Positions 27,203 through 35,496 of a stretch of 64,000 bases of DNA are shown here, one piece after another. The stretch comes from Chlorogloeopsis sp. ULAP01 (lineage in GTDB: Bacteria > Cyanobacteriota > Cyanobacteriia > Cyanobacteriales > Nostocaceae), in assembly GCF_030381805.1 (NCBI RefSeq), contig NZ_JAUDRH010000021.1, positions 62,001 to 126,000 of the forward strand, read 5' to 3'. A program made the position numbers and the translations under genes. The notes below the pieces were generated by a model. It had not been told where the DNA came from. It ran no database searches and was given only the letters and a program-made list of their open reading frames with translations. Each line of letters opens with the position of its first letter. Position 1 is the stretch's first letter.

Positions 27203-28417
27203 ATGAAAATAGGTTATTGGTTAGGCGATTTAAGTATACATAATGGTGGCATTGCTCCCTACAGTTGGCGTCTTCTTGAAATTTTGTTAAGTCAAAGTAA
27301 ATTTCAAGAACTTAATATTCTAGTTTTATGCTCTGCTGAACTAGAGAAAAATTGTCTTGATCTGATTAACAAATATCAAGCTAAAGCAAAGCCATATTTA
27401 ATTCCATACAAATCTAGTTTTATTGGGATAGCAATTAGTCAATTGGCTAACCTTCTCTCTCAATTATTAGTCAAATTAAATATTTCTAATCAAGGAGTTA
27501 AGTATATTGACCCCTTGTTTCTCTGGTTTGCATCCTTAGATATTGACTTACTTCATGTGCCTTATCAGGTTCCACCATACTATAATTTACCCTATCCATT
27601 GACTGTAACTATGCATGATGTTCAGGAATTACACTATCCTGAATTTTTTACTCCTCAAGAGCGGGTTTGGAGGGCAGAGCATTATTGGAAATCACTTGAA
27701 AAATCTAGTGCTATTATTGTTTCTTTTAACCATGTAAAGCAAGATCTGATTAAATACTTCCGGCTAGATGATAATAAAATCCATATTTCTCCCCTACCTT
27801 ATCAAAAAATGTATCTGCAGCCTCCCACTTCTGAAGAACAGTTAATCTATCAGAATAAATATGCTAAATGGGATAGTTTTTTACTTTATCCTGCCCAAAC
27901 TTGGCAACATAAAAATCATTTATCCTTAATTAAAGCAGTAGAATACATTAAAGAAAATTTTGGTAGATTGATACACATTTTATGCACTGGAAAGAAAAAC
28001 TCAAGATTTTTTCCAGTGATAGAAAATTATTTAGAAAAATCTGATGTTGCTGACCAAATCCATTTTTTGGATATTGTGCCTGAAACTGAATTATACTGGC
28101 TATACAAAAACTGTTCGTTAGTTGTAATCCCAACATTATATGAAGCGGGGTGCTTGCCGCTTCTAGAAGCTATGTCTTTGGAAACTCCAGTTATATGTTC
28201 TTCTGTAACTTCTATTCCCGAAATTATTGACGATTCACGTTTTATTTTTAATCCTCTTGACATTAATCAAATCGCTAACTTAATTTTACAGATGCTAGAT
28301 AACTCTGAGCTTCGCACTGATAACATAGTAAATAGTGGAAAACGAATCAGTGAGCTTCATCAAATAGATTCTGCTGCTGAGTTAATAAAAGTCTATCAAA
28401 AAGTTTTATCTCCCTAA
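27203..28417 (+). CDS. GT4-family glycosyltransferase
   Basis: This is a GT-B-fold glycosyltransferase of family 4. The N-terminal start MKIGYWLGDLSIHNGGIAPYSWRLLEI has the glycine loop. The hinge has LYPAQTWQHKNHLSLIKAVEYI near 230, and the donor-site signature PTLYEAGCLPLLEAMSLETPVICSSVTSIPEI is near residues 312-345. About 404 residues is normal. It is the only intact enzyme gene on the plus strand in this accessory zone, next to the divergent HetN-like gene, and shares its promoter type. It probably adds a hexose to an envelope or lipid acceptor; the donor and acceptor are not known. Confidence 0.9.
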   Translation: MKIGYWLGDLSIHNGGIAPYSWRLLEILLSQSKFQELNILVLCSAELEKNCLDLINKYQAKAKPYLIPYKSSFIGIAISQLANLLSQLLVKLNISNQGVKYIDPLFLWFASLDIDLLHVPYQVPPYYNLPYPLTVTMHDVQELHYPEFFTPQERVWRAEHYWKSLEKSSAIIVSFNHVKQDLIKYFRLDDNKIHISPLPYQKMYLQPPTSEEQLIYQNKYAKWDSFLLYPAQTWQHKNHLSLIKAVEYIKENFGRLIHILCTGKKNSRFFPVIENYLEKSDVADQIHFLDIVPETELYWLYKNCSLVVIPTLYEAGCLPLLEAMSLETPVICSSVTSIPEIIDDSRFIFNPLDINQIANLILQMLDNSELRTDNIVNSGKRISELHQIDSAAELIKVYQKVLSP

Positions 28418-28907
28418 TATATTTATGTCTTAATATGTCGTATAACAAACTATCAATTTAAAAACTTACTCAATAAAGATTTTTAGGGAAATTTTCATGT
28501 TTGTAAAACTACTGAGTCACAAATAGCATACTAAAGGTAATCAAAAAAAATCATCACAATATTAACCATGAGTAGTTTAGATGGCAGCTGAAGAGTAAAT
28601 ACATTACCCTTACTCAATTCGCTCATAACTTTTAGACTATCTTAGTGTGCGCTGGCGATCGCACTTTAGTAATGGGTAAACCAAAACTGGAGCCACCTAT
28701 ATTGTCAGAGCGATCGCTATTCACTCTCTAGAAGCAATGGAAAATCTTTGTTTGATGTTTAGGTGCTATGCGACAGCTATATCTACTGCCACTGAATTGG
28801 GTTATTAGATAGTGAAGTTTATTGGCTGAGAGAATTCATATTATACGCTGTTTTAATCAAATTCCGATTGCTTGTCGTTAATTAAGGTGTATTGGATAGC
28901 ATTATTT
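28418..28907. other. Degenerate region, no gene seen
   Basis: This 490-bp stretch has two HIP1-like sites (near 28655 and 28710) and short open frames only. It may be worn-down coding DNA, like the pseudogene that follows, but no protein family can be recognised. Confidence 0.4.
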
Positions 28908-29767
28908 ATGACGTCCAAAAATCAAGTCATAATATTTAATTACAACGTCTGTTGTCCCATCTCTGGGAAGTCAATGTATCCAGTCTTTGCAGAGACTATT
29001 TTAGAAAAGTACTAGGTGACTTACTACTTCTGTGAAGAAAGTGGTTTACTAAAAACAGAAAAACCGTATTGGTTAGATGAGGCATATCAGGAAGCTATTG
29101 CCGATACTGATACAGGTCTTGTGAGACGAAATATCTCTAATTTAATTGTACTTTTTTAGAGCCTATTCTTCAGTGTATGTTCAACGGCAAAGGTAAATTC
29201 TTGGATGTATCTGGTGGTTATGGTCTATTAACCAGGTTAATGCGAGATATTGGGTTTGATTGTTATACAACCGATAAATACTGTCAGAACCTATTTGCGA
29301 AAGCCTTTGAACCAACCGATAAATTCGAGGCAGATGCTCTATTTGCTTTTGAAGTACTCGAACATATTGAAAATCCTCTCAAATTCTTAAGTAAAATATT
29401 CATGAAATCTGGCTGCAAAACGCTGATTTTCAGCACTTAAACATTTAATACTAAAATACCACCAATTTCTTGGTGGTACTATTCGTTTGAGTCTGGACAG
29501 CACATAACTTTTTATCAACCACGCATACTTGCTCTTTTGGCAAAATCCTTGGGATGTAACTATTACATCATAAGTCCGAACTCACACATTATTACTGATA
29601 TTCAAATATCAAAATGCAAATGCCTTCTTTTCAGCAATTACTTAGGTTTAGGTAGGCTGTACGCTTTTTATGTAAGTTGTAAGCGAAAGGGACTGAGTAA
29701 GACATGGGAAGACTATTTGCTAATGAAAGAAACAGTAAAATCGAAGCTAGCAGAACGCCAAACCTGA
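28908..29767 (+). pseudogene. Broken class I SAM methyltransferase
   Basis: The reading starts at ATG 28908 with a C-x-I-S-G-K zinc-ribbon-like head (CCPISGKSMYPVF), hits TAG at 29013-29015, and continues in frame (TYYFCEESGLLKTEKPYWLDEAYQ). It shifts frame in the T run at 29152-29157, carries the SAM-binding motif FLDVSGGYGLLTRLMRDIGF, meets TAA at 29438-29440, and finally runs open to 29767 (WWYYSFESGQHITFY). Joined together these parts make one plausible 280-residue methyltransferase of the sugar/lipid-modifying type. Three lesions show the gene is dead unless the sequence has errors. The flanks show no IS ends. It probably once belonged to the glycan/lipid tailoring set here. Confidence 0.8.
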
Positions 29768-29832
29768 CCGTCATTTCCTCCTTGCTCATAAATTGAAGCA
29801 TTTCTATAGGTTACCGCTAGCAGGAAAATACT

Positions 29833-29982
29833 ATGAATATAAATCTTCGTTTAAAAAATGAAGAGATTCAAAGATACTTTGATGCTGCGATCGCTGCTTC
29901 AGAGCTAGTTTATCTGAAGCTTCAATACTCTTTGGAGCAGCAGAGCTTTTTGAAACGAGAAAAACTTGTAGTAAGAGTTTAA
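29833..29982 (+). CDS. Small helical protein (49 codons), unknown
   Basis: ATG 29833 has an AGGA ribosome site seven bases upstream, and the frame ends at 29982. The peptide NINLRLKNEEIQRYFDAAI is charged and helical, followed by ELVYLKLQYSLEQQSFLKRE. A hairpin terminator at 30122-30154 follows. It has no family I know. The ribosome site and terminator favour a real gene. Confidence 0.4.
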   Translation: MNINLRLKNEEIQRYFDAAIAASELVYLKLQYSLEQQSFLKREKLVVRV

Positions 29983-30303
29983 ATGTAAGGTTTATGTAAC
30001 TTGATACATAACGTGTTTTTTCTCTTGTGGTGGCAGATTGAGAATACTATATCAGATACTAAAAAATTAACTTTGTCTTGCACTCAAGAAATAAAACACA
30101 TTTAGTAAGTGTTTTAAATAGAAGGGGTGGAACAGTCATGCTCCACTCCTTTTAAACCTAATATCTACTGTATTTAAAAAGCCTTGCTTAAGTCGTAATA
30201 TCTCTAATAATTTTCGTTGCACAAAAATAGCATTTAAATTTACAAAATAGTATTTTTATATAATTATTTATTTAGAGAATAACTTTATCTCGGAGAAGCA
30301 ATC
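29983..30303. other. Upstream region of the double-glycine peptide gene
   Basis: It holds the terminator at 30122-30154 and, at 30259-30264, a TATAAT that may be the -10 box of the 30304 gene. No GTTGCAT-type repeat is seen here. Confidence 0.45.
30122..30154 (+). terminator. Hairpin terminator
   Basis: AAGGGGTGGAAC pairs, with G-U pairs, to GCTCCACTCCTT around a six-base loop and is followed by TTT. It fits termination of the small gene at 29833. Confidence 0.6.
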
Positions 30304-30480
30304 ATGTTAAACACCAAGCAAAAATTACGTCGTCAAACAACGCAATCAGTTGCTCAAAAGTTCCAATCTCAATCTTTTGAGATATTAACAGAGAGCGAAG
30401 CAAAGAAAGTAACTGGTGGCTTTACGTTTAAGTTTCTACCTTTTGAATTAGTTACCAGTTTGATAGAGATTGAATTTTAA
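30304..30480 (+). CDS. Double-glycine leader peptide, bacteriocin-like precursor
   Basis: This 58-residue peptide has a polar, Gln-rich leader followed by EILTESEAKKVTGG, the classical double-glycine processing site (cleavage after residue 39). A hydrophobic 19-residue core beginning FTFKFLPFEL follows. Start ATG 30304 is well supported by GGAG eight bases upstream. The leader type is that of peptides cut by C39-protease ABC exporters or their relatives; no C39 gene lies in the window, and the ABC exporter at 21866-23506 lacks that domain. A small inverted repeat and a strong terminator follow. It may be a secreted peptide processed by machinery elsewhere in the genome. Confidence 0.7.
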   Translation: MLNTKQKLRRQTTQSVAQKFQSQSFEILTESEAKKVTGGFTFKFLPFELVTSLIEIEF

Positions 30481-30505
30481 AATAATTATAGAGCCATAAC
30501 AACCT

Positions 30506-30532
30506 TATGCTTAATTTAAAACATTAAGCATA
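30506..30532. repeat. Perfect 10-bp inverted repeat after the peptide gene
   Basis: TATGCTTAAT (30506-30515) and ATTAAGCATA (30523-30532) flank a seven-base loop. There is no T run beside it. It could protect the 3' end or attenuate read-through before the terminator at 30562. Confidence 0.6.
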
Positions 30533-30561
30533 GCAAGCTCTTATTTTAAATTTTCTTCTTT

Positions 30562-30592
30562 GCCAGTGGTATTTCTATCACTGGCTTTTTAT
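30562..30592 (+). terminator. Rho-independent terminator after the peptide gene
   Basis: GCCAGTG (30562-30568) pairs with CACTGGC (30579-30585), followed at once by TTTTTATTTTATTT. It is a clear stop for the 30304 transcript. Confidence 0.85.
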
Positions 30593-30803
30593 TTTATTTA
30601 TCTAAACTTATAAAACTAAAGATATCAAAAAATCATGTTAATGTCTTGCTTTGTCTTAATAGTTTTTTCAACTAAACTGAAAAGCCTCACTCTTAGTGGG
30701 GGTGAGGTTGAGGGTGATGTTTTATTTTTTTAATTTTGAGCCACTTACGAGGAACTTTGACATCAATAATTATTTTATTTGGAGATTATAGTCAAAGTTA
30801 ATT

Positions 30804-31271
30804 TTATGGATCAAGTGAATATTTCATATTAATTTTAATCGTTGTATCGTTTTTTAATGAAAAACTAGCATCTTGAAATTTTGGTATTCCCTTTAGCATT
30901 GATACAGTTGGATTTTTGGAAATACCAAAACCTTCTTGAGGAATACCTAAAAAATCTCTGTTTAAATTGTAATCTCCATTTTGATCGTCTACTACAGCGA
31001 CAGCATAAGTTCCTGGCTTTAGTCCGTTGAATTCCTTTTTTACAGAACTTCCTTGAATTTTAACGCAGCCACTTTTTACTTCACTAGTATCGCTTAAAGG
31101 AAATCCGCGTTCATTACCATATATTCTCAAGCAAATCTGTCCTTTTTGATTACGGATACCATCGACTACAACAGTTAATTTTACAGTAGATTTTGGATTA
31201 GCTGTTGCCAAGTTAAAAACTGCTAAGTTAGAAAACAGAAAAAGACTAAAGAGAGTTAATTTATTGAACAT
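30804..31271 (-). CDS. DUF2141 secreted protein
   Basis: A signal peptide (residues 1-24, FSLFLFSNLAVFNLATA) is followed by a DUF2141 domain. Diagnostic segments are VVVDGIRNQKGQICLRIYG, CVKIQGSSVKKEFNGLKPGTYAVAVVDDQNGDYNLNRDFLGIPQEGFGIS, and a C-terminal beta strand (TIKINMKYSL). The family is periplasmic with an unknown role and about 150 residues is usual. It lies 175 bp after the reductase/epimerase at the far end of the PKS block on the same strand and could be its last gene or a separate unit. Confidence 0.9.
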   Translation of the reverse strand: MFNKLTLFSLFLFSNLAVFNLATANPKSTVKLTVVVDGIRNQKGQICLRIYGNERGFPLSDTSEVKSGCVKIQGSSVKKEFNGLKPGTYAVAVVDDQNGDYNLNRDFLGIPQEGFGISKNPTVSMLKGIPKFQDASFSLKNDTTIKINMKYSLDP

Positions 31272-31445
31272 AATTCTGAATACAAATTGTAGTTTGTACT
31301 AGTTACATAAGACTTAATTTTTTTCAAAAATATTAAATTAAGTCCATTTGATTAATCATTAAAAAACTTACAATTACTCTGCATTAAAGGTGATTATGGT
31401 ATTTCAACAGAAATTATATAAGCTCAAATACCCTTTATTTGGCTA

Positions 31446-32447
31446 TTACACCAATTGTTTAATATCAGTTTTTTGTAGCCATTCCTGTGTGCGTCGCATT
31501 CCCTCTTCTAAGTCAATTTTTGGTTCATAATTTAAAATTCTTTGTGCCTTGGCAATAGAATATGCATAAGGTCGTGAGAGAAAGTCTATAGTTTCTGGTA
31601 GAAGGTCGGGTTTTTTGCGAAAAAGTTTTTGTCCTTGTTCACGTACTCTAATAAATAATTTGGCTTCCTCTTTTGGTAGAGAAAAGGGTACAGGTAAATT
31701 TGCTATTTTTGCTAGATATGTAAAATATTCTTTCCAAGAAGTATTTTGTCCATCAGTTATGTTAAATATTTCTCCATATGCTTCTTTTTCAATGGCAAGA
31801 AAGATAGCATCAATTAGGTTGTCAATATATACATGGTTGCTGATTCCCTGTCCATCATTAATCAATGCAAATAATTTTTGATGCATCATCACAACTGGTC
31901 GCACTACCCAGGGAATACTTCCTGGGCCATAAACATCTCCCGGTCTAATAATAATAATTCCAAAATTTGGCAGGTCATGAAGTTGTAAGAGTGCTTCTTC
32001 GGCTTCTATTTTCGTTTGGCATAAAGGATTATTCTCACCACGTAGTGGCCCTTCTTCTGTTACGTGATCGGGATAGTTGAAACCGTAAACCATAGCACTA
32101 GAGAGATGGGTGAAGATTTTGACACCAGCGCTCTTGGCAGCTTTAGCCATGTTAATAGTTCCACCAACATTGACCTCACGAAAATGCTTCAATGAGCCAC
32201 TTTCTTGGGCAATACCAGCTGTATGTAAAACGATGTCTACTTCCTGACAAGCTTTAGAAGCGATCGCAGGATCGGTAACACTACCAATAATAATTTCGGC
32301 ACCCAGCTTTTGAGCTTTTTTGGCTTTTTCTGCGGAACGTGCCAGTCCCCGAACTTTGATTCCTCGTGCTATGGCTAGCTCGGCAGTTCGTAAACCGATA
32401 AATCCACTAATTCCTGAGATAAGAAGTGTTTGTTCAGATAAGTTCAT
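31446..32447 (-). CDS. NAD-dependent epimerase/dehydratase (extended SDR)
   Basis: This extended SDR has the nucleotide loop ISGISGFIGLRTAELAIARG at the N-terminus. A catalytic-region block is LSSAMVYGFNYPDHVTEEGPL, in which the usual YxxxK is replaced by a later C-terminal set and cannot be placed with certainty. The substrate-side segment is IIIIRPGDVYGPGSIPWVVRPVV and the C-terminal part is AYSIAKAQRILNYEPKIDLEEGMRRTQEWL, which is usual in the family. About 333 residues is normal. Relatives reduce or epimerise nucleotide sugars, or act as 3-beta-hydroxysteroid- or dihydroflavonol-type ketone reductases. At the tail of the acyltransferase genes, ketone reduction of the lipid is a possible role. 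Confidence 0.85.
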   Translation of the reverse strand: MNLSEQTLLISGISGFIGLRTAELAIARGIKVRGLARSAEKAKKAQKLGAEIIIGSVTDPAIASKACQEVDIVLHTAGIAQESGSLKHFREVNVGGTINMAKAAKSAGVKIFTHLSSAMVYGFNYPDHVTEEGPLRGENNPLCQTKIEAEEALLQLHDLPNFGIIIIRPGDVYGPGSIPWVVRPVVMMHQKLFALINDGQGISNHVYIDNLIDAIFLAIEKEAYGEIFNITDGQNTSWKEYFTYLAKIANLPVPFSLPKEEAKLFIRVREQGQKLFRKKPDLLPETIDFLSRPYAYSIAKAQRILNYEPKIDLEEGMRRTQEWLQKTDIKQLV

Positions 32448-32518
32448 AAAAATTACTCACTTTTAAGGTGTTCAAATGAAAATTTCTATACAAAGATGCA
32501 TAGCAGATTATTTAATAC

Positions 32519-33844
32519 CTAATTGCCAAAGGTTAATTGTTGGTTATTACTGGCTTCAATAATATAGGTAAGGACATTATTCACAAGAATTTCTACTGTT
32601 TCTTGACTGATAGCAGGCTCAGAAAACATGAAATTCAAAAACATTTTTGACTCAAAAGTTAGAACTGCAACACGTAAACCTTGAAATGCTGCGATGGAAG
32701 TAACAAAACTAATTTCTTCTAGCTCAAGTAAACCATAATTTGCAGGAATATTTACTATACCGACATTCGTGATACCTACAGTTGAAACAGCCTGATAAGG
32801 GAAAGCAAGAAGAAAATTGATTAAAAACTTAGTAATTAGTGGTAAACAGAAGATGCGCTCACTTGCTATTGTTGCTTCCATTTGTTCTTTTCGATTCCGA
32901 GCCAAATCCCAAAAGGATGTATTGATTTTGAGAATATGAAATGAAATATCACCCGAAACTAATACGCTCAAATGCTCATTACTAACTTCTGGTTTAAGAC
33001 GATTACGTATATTGATTGTTGACCAACAACTAACACCTATATTTGTCTTATTACCACTAGTAATTTTTCTGGCAGTTGCAAATAACATTGCTGCACATAA
33101 AGCAGCATATACTGTTGTTTGATTCTGCCGACAAGCATTTAGTAACTGTCTGGTTTGCTCTGTATTCAGAGTTCTATGAACCAAACCTGTACGCCGTGCT
33201 TCAATTGGTAAAAATTTTTCAAGTTTCAAAGTTTGTGGACGATACCAAATCTTTTTTAAGAAATGTCTGCATACCGCTAAAAATATATTAACTGTACCTT
33301 TCCAACCTTGCATCGAAGCCGGAAGAAGATTTCCTATTGGTGGCATTGCAGGTAAAGGAGCAACTTCTATTGGTTCAAAAGACGTAATTTTTTGACAATA
33401 GCTTAATAGTTCCGAATGCAATTGAATGCATGATAAGCCATCTGCGATCGCATGATGAATTGTCGTAATCAAATAATTGAGATTATTTTGATTTTGAACT
33501 CGAACCAATACGACTCGCAGTAAACTTTCGTGGCTATCAATTTTTTGATTGAGTTCTTCTAGTGCAACTTCTTGCCACTGTTGTTGCTCACGCTTTTCCA
33601 CAACGCGTAAAGGAATCTCAACTGTTGCGGTTTCAAAGCGCAGACTATTTAGCCTGCCTACAATCCGGCAGTTTAGACGAGGATGGCGTGTTTGTAGTAC
33701 TTCCAGAGCTTGTCTGAGAATTTCTTCACTAAATATTCCCTTGATTCGACAAGTTGTAACTATGTTATATGTTGTAGCACGGCGATTCAAAATCTCCATT
33801 GCTTGCTCGAAAGTAGAAAGTTTCCTGTCGTAAAGATAAAGCAT
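32519..33844 (-). CDS. PapA/condensation-type acyltransferase, paralogue 1
   Basis: I choose ATG 33844 because the resulting N-terminus (LYLYDRKLSTFEQAMEILNRR) lines up with the two paralogues beside it; the longer frame starts at a TTG. It carries HHAIADG (the HHxxxDG acyl-transfer motif) near residue 133 and a C-terminal PapA-type segment (MLFATARKI, then FLNFMFSEPAISQETVEIL). The family transfers acyl groups from carrier proteins or CoA to alcohols or amines, as in PapA5 and NRPS condensation domains. It is followed after 71 bp by the reductase gene. It probably esterifies a hydroxyl of the lipid product. Confidence 0.88.
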   Translation of the reverse strand: MLYLYDRKLSTFEQAMEILNRRATTYNIVTTCRIKGIFSEEILRQALEVLQTRHPRLNCRIVGRLNSLRFETATVEIPLRVVEKREQQQWQEVALEELNQKIDSHESLLRVVLVRVQNQNNLNYLITTIHHAIADGLSCIQLHSELLSYCQKITSFEPIEVAPLPAMPPIGNLLPASMQGWKGTVNIFLAVCRHFLKKIWYRPQTLKLEKFLPIEARRTGLVHRTLNTEQTRQLLNACRQNQTTVYAALCAAMLFATARKITSGNKTNIGVSCWSTINIRNRLKPEVSNEHLSVLVSGDISFHILKINTSFWDLARNRKEQMEATIASERIFCLPLITKFLINFLLAFPYQAVSTVGITNVGIVNIPANYGLLELEEISFVTSIAAFQGLRVAVLTFESKMFLNFMFSEPAISQETVEILVNNVLTYIIEASNNQQLTFGN

Positions 33845-33911
33845 AAGTAGATTGATATTTAAAAAGACAGGGGCTAGAAAGGCTGAATTTGTTATCAACT
33901 AAATCTTTTCA

Positions 33912-35327
33912 TCAATCTTGTTTAGATACTCGACGAGCAGTTCTTAAAGCACTTTTTGAAAGTGAAGTCGATTGATACTCAGGAATGGCAATCATTTGAT
34001 CAGCAAAGGTAAATTTTTTATTTTTGCTAGCCTCAACAATACAAGTAAAGACATTATCCACAAGGACTTCTGCTGTTTCCTGACTAATTGCAGGCTCAGA
34101 AAACATGAAATTCAAAAACATTTTTGACTCAAAAGTCAGAACTGCAACACACAAACCCCTAAATGCGGCATTACCAGTAACAAAACTAATTTCTTCTAGT
34201 TCAAATAAATCATAATTTGAAGGAATATTTACTACACCTATATTGGTGACACCTATTGTTGAAAATACTTGATGAGGAAAAGCGAGAAGGAAATTGATCA
34301 AAAACTTGGTGATCAGTGGTAAACAGAAGACACGATCGCCTGCTATTGATGCTTCCATTTGTTGTTTTCGATTGCGAGCCAAATCCCAAAAGGATGTATT
34401 TATTCTGAGGGTATGACATGAGATATCACCAGAAACTAGCACACCCAAATGCTCATGACTAACTTCTGGTTTCAGACGATTGCGTATGTTGATTGGTGAC
34501 CAACAACTGACACCTAAATTTGTTTTACTACCAGCAGTAATTTTTCTGGCTGATGCAAACACCATCGCCGCACATAAAGCAGAATGCACCGTAGTCTGAT
34601 TCTGCCTACAAGCATTTAGCAACTGTCTGGTTTGCTCTATATTCAACGTTCTGTGAACTAAACCAGTACGACGTGCTTCAATAGGTAAGAATTTTTCAAA
34701 CTTTAATGTTTTTGGTCGATACCAAATATCTTTGAATAAAAGCCTTGATATTGCTAAAAATATATTTACCGCACCTTTCCACCCTTGCATCGAAGCTGGA
34801 AGAAGATTTCCTATCGGTGGCAGTACAGGTAAAGGAGCAACTTCTATTGGTTCAAAAGATGCAATTTTTTGACAATATCTCAACAGTTCTGAATGCAGTT
34901 GAATGCATGATAAGCCGTCTGCGATCGCGTGATGAATTGTTGTAATTAAATAATTGAGGTTTTTTTCTGTTTTGATGCGAACCAGTACAACTCGCATCAA
35001 ACTTTTGTGACTCTCAATTTTTTGATTAAGTTCTTCTAATGCAACTTCTTGCCACTGTTGATGCTCATACTTTTCCACAACGCGTACAGGAATATGGATA
35101 ACTCCAGTTTCAAAACGTAGGCTATTTAACTTACCGACAATCCGGCAGTTTAGACGAGGGTGACGTGCTTGTAGCACCTCAAGAGCTTGTCTGAAAATTT
35201 CCTCACTAAAGATTCCCTTAATTCGACAAATTGTGACTATGTTGTATGTTGTAGCACGGCGATTCAAAATCTCCATTGCTTGCTCGAAAGCAGAAAGTTT
35301 CCTGTTGTAAGGCATAAATACCTTCAT
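33912..35327 (-). CDS. PapA/condensation-type acyltransferase, paralogue 2
   Basis: This 471-residue enzyme has HHAIADG at residues 132-138 and the same layout as paralogues 1 and 3, with an extra C-terminal tail. An internal ATG at 35315 has AAGG five bases upstream and could be the true start; the difference is four residues. Its N-terminal half (about residues 40-165) is almost identical to paralogue 3, while its later part is closer to paralogue 1 (IEARRTGLVHRTLN, TKFLINFLLAFP). This is a mosaic suggesting gene conversion. All three genes are in one direction, 169 and 67 bp apart. Confidence 0.88.
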   Translation of the reverse strand: MKVFMPYNRKLSAFEQAMEILNRRATTYNIVTICRIKGIFSEEIFRQALEVLQARHPRLNCRIVGKLNSLRFETGVIHIPVRVVEKYEHQQWQEVALEELNQKIESHKSLMRVVLVRIKTEKNLNYLITTIHHAIADGLSCIQLHSELLRYCQKIASFEPIEVAPLPVLPPIGNLLPASMQGWKGAVNIFLAISRLLFKDIWYRPKTLKFEKFLPIEARRTGLVHRTLNIEQTRQLLNACRQNQTTVHSALCAAMVFASARKITAGSKTNLGVSCWSPINIRNRLKPEVSHEHLGVLVSGDISCHTLRINTSFWDLARNRKQQMEASIAGDRVFCLPLITKFLINFLLAFPHQVFSTIGVTNIGVVNIPSNYDLFELEEISFVTGNAAFRGLCVAVLTFESKMFLNFMFSEPAISQETAEVLVDNVFTCIVEASKNKKFTFADQMIAIPEYQSTSLSKSALRTARRVSKQD

Positions 35328-35496
35328 ATTAAAAGTTAACTAAACTCAGCTCATGAAGCTACCTACTATCAACTTCACCTTGCATATTCAGTACTAAACA
35401 AACATCTGTAAGCTTGCAAAAAAGGTGCAGAAATCCTCTTTCGCAGAGCGCGTCTTTAATTACTAAATCGACTTTGGTTTATATTCAGAAAAATTT

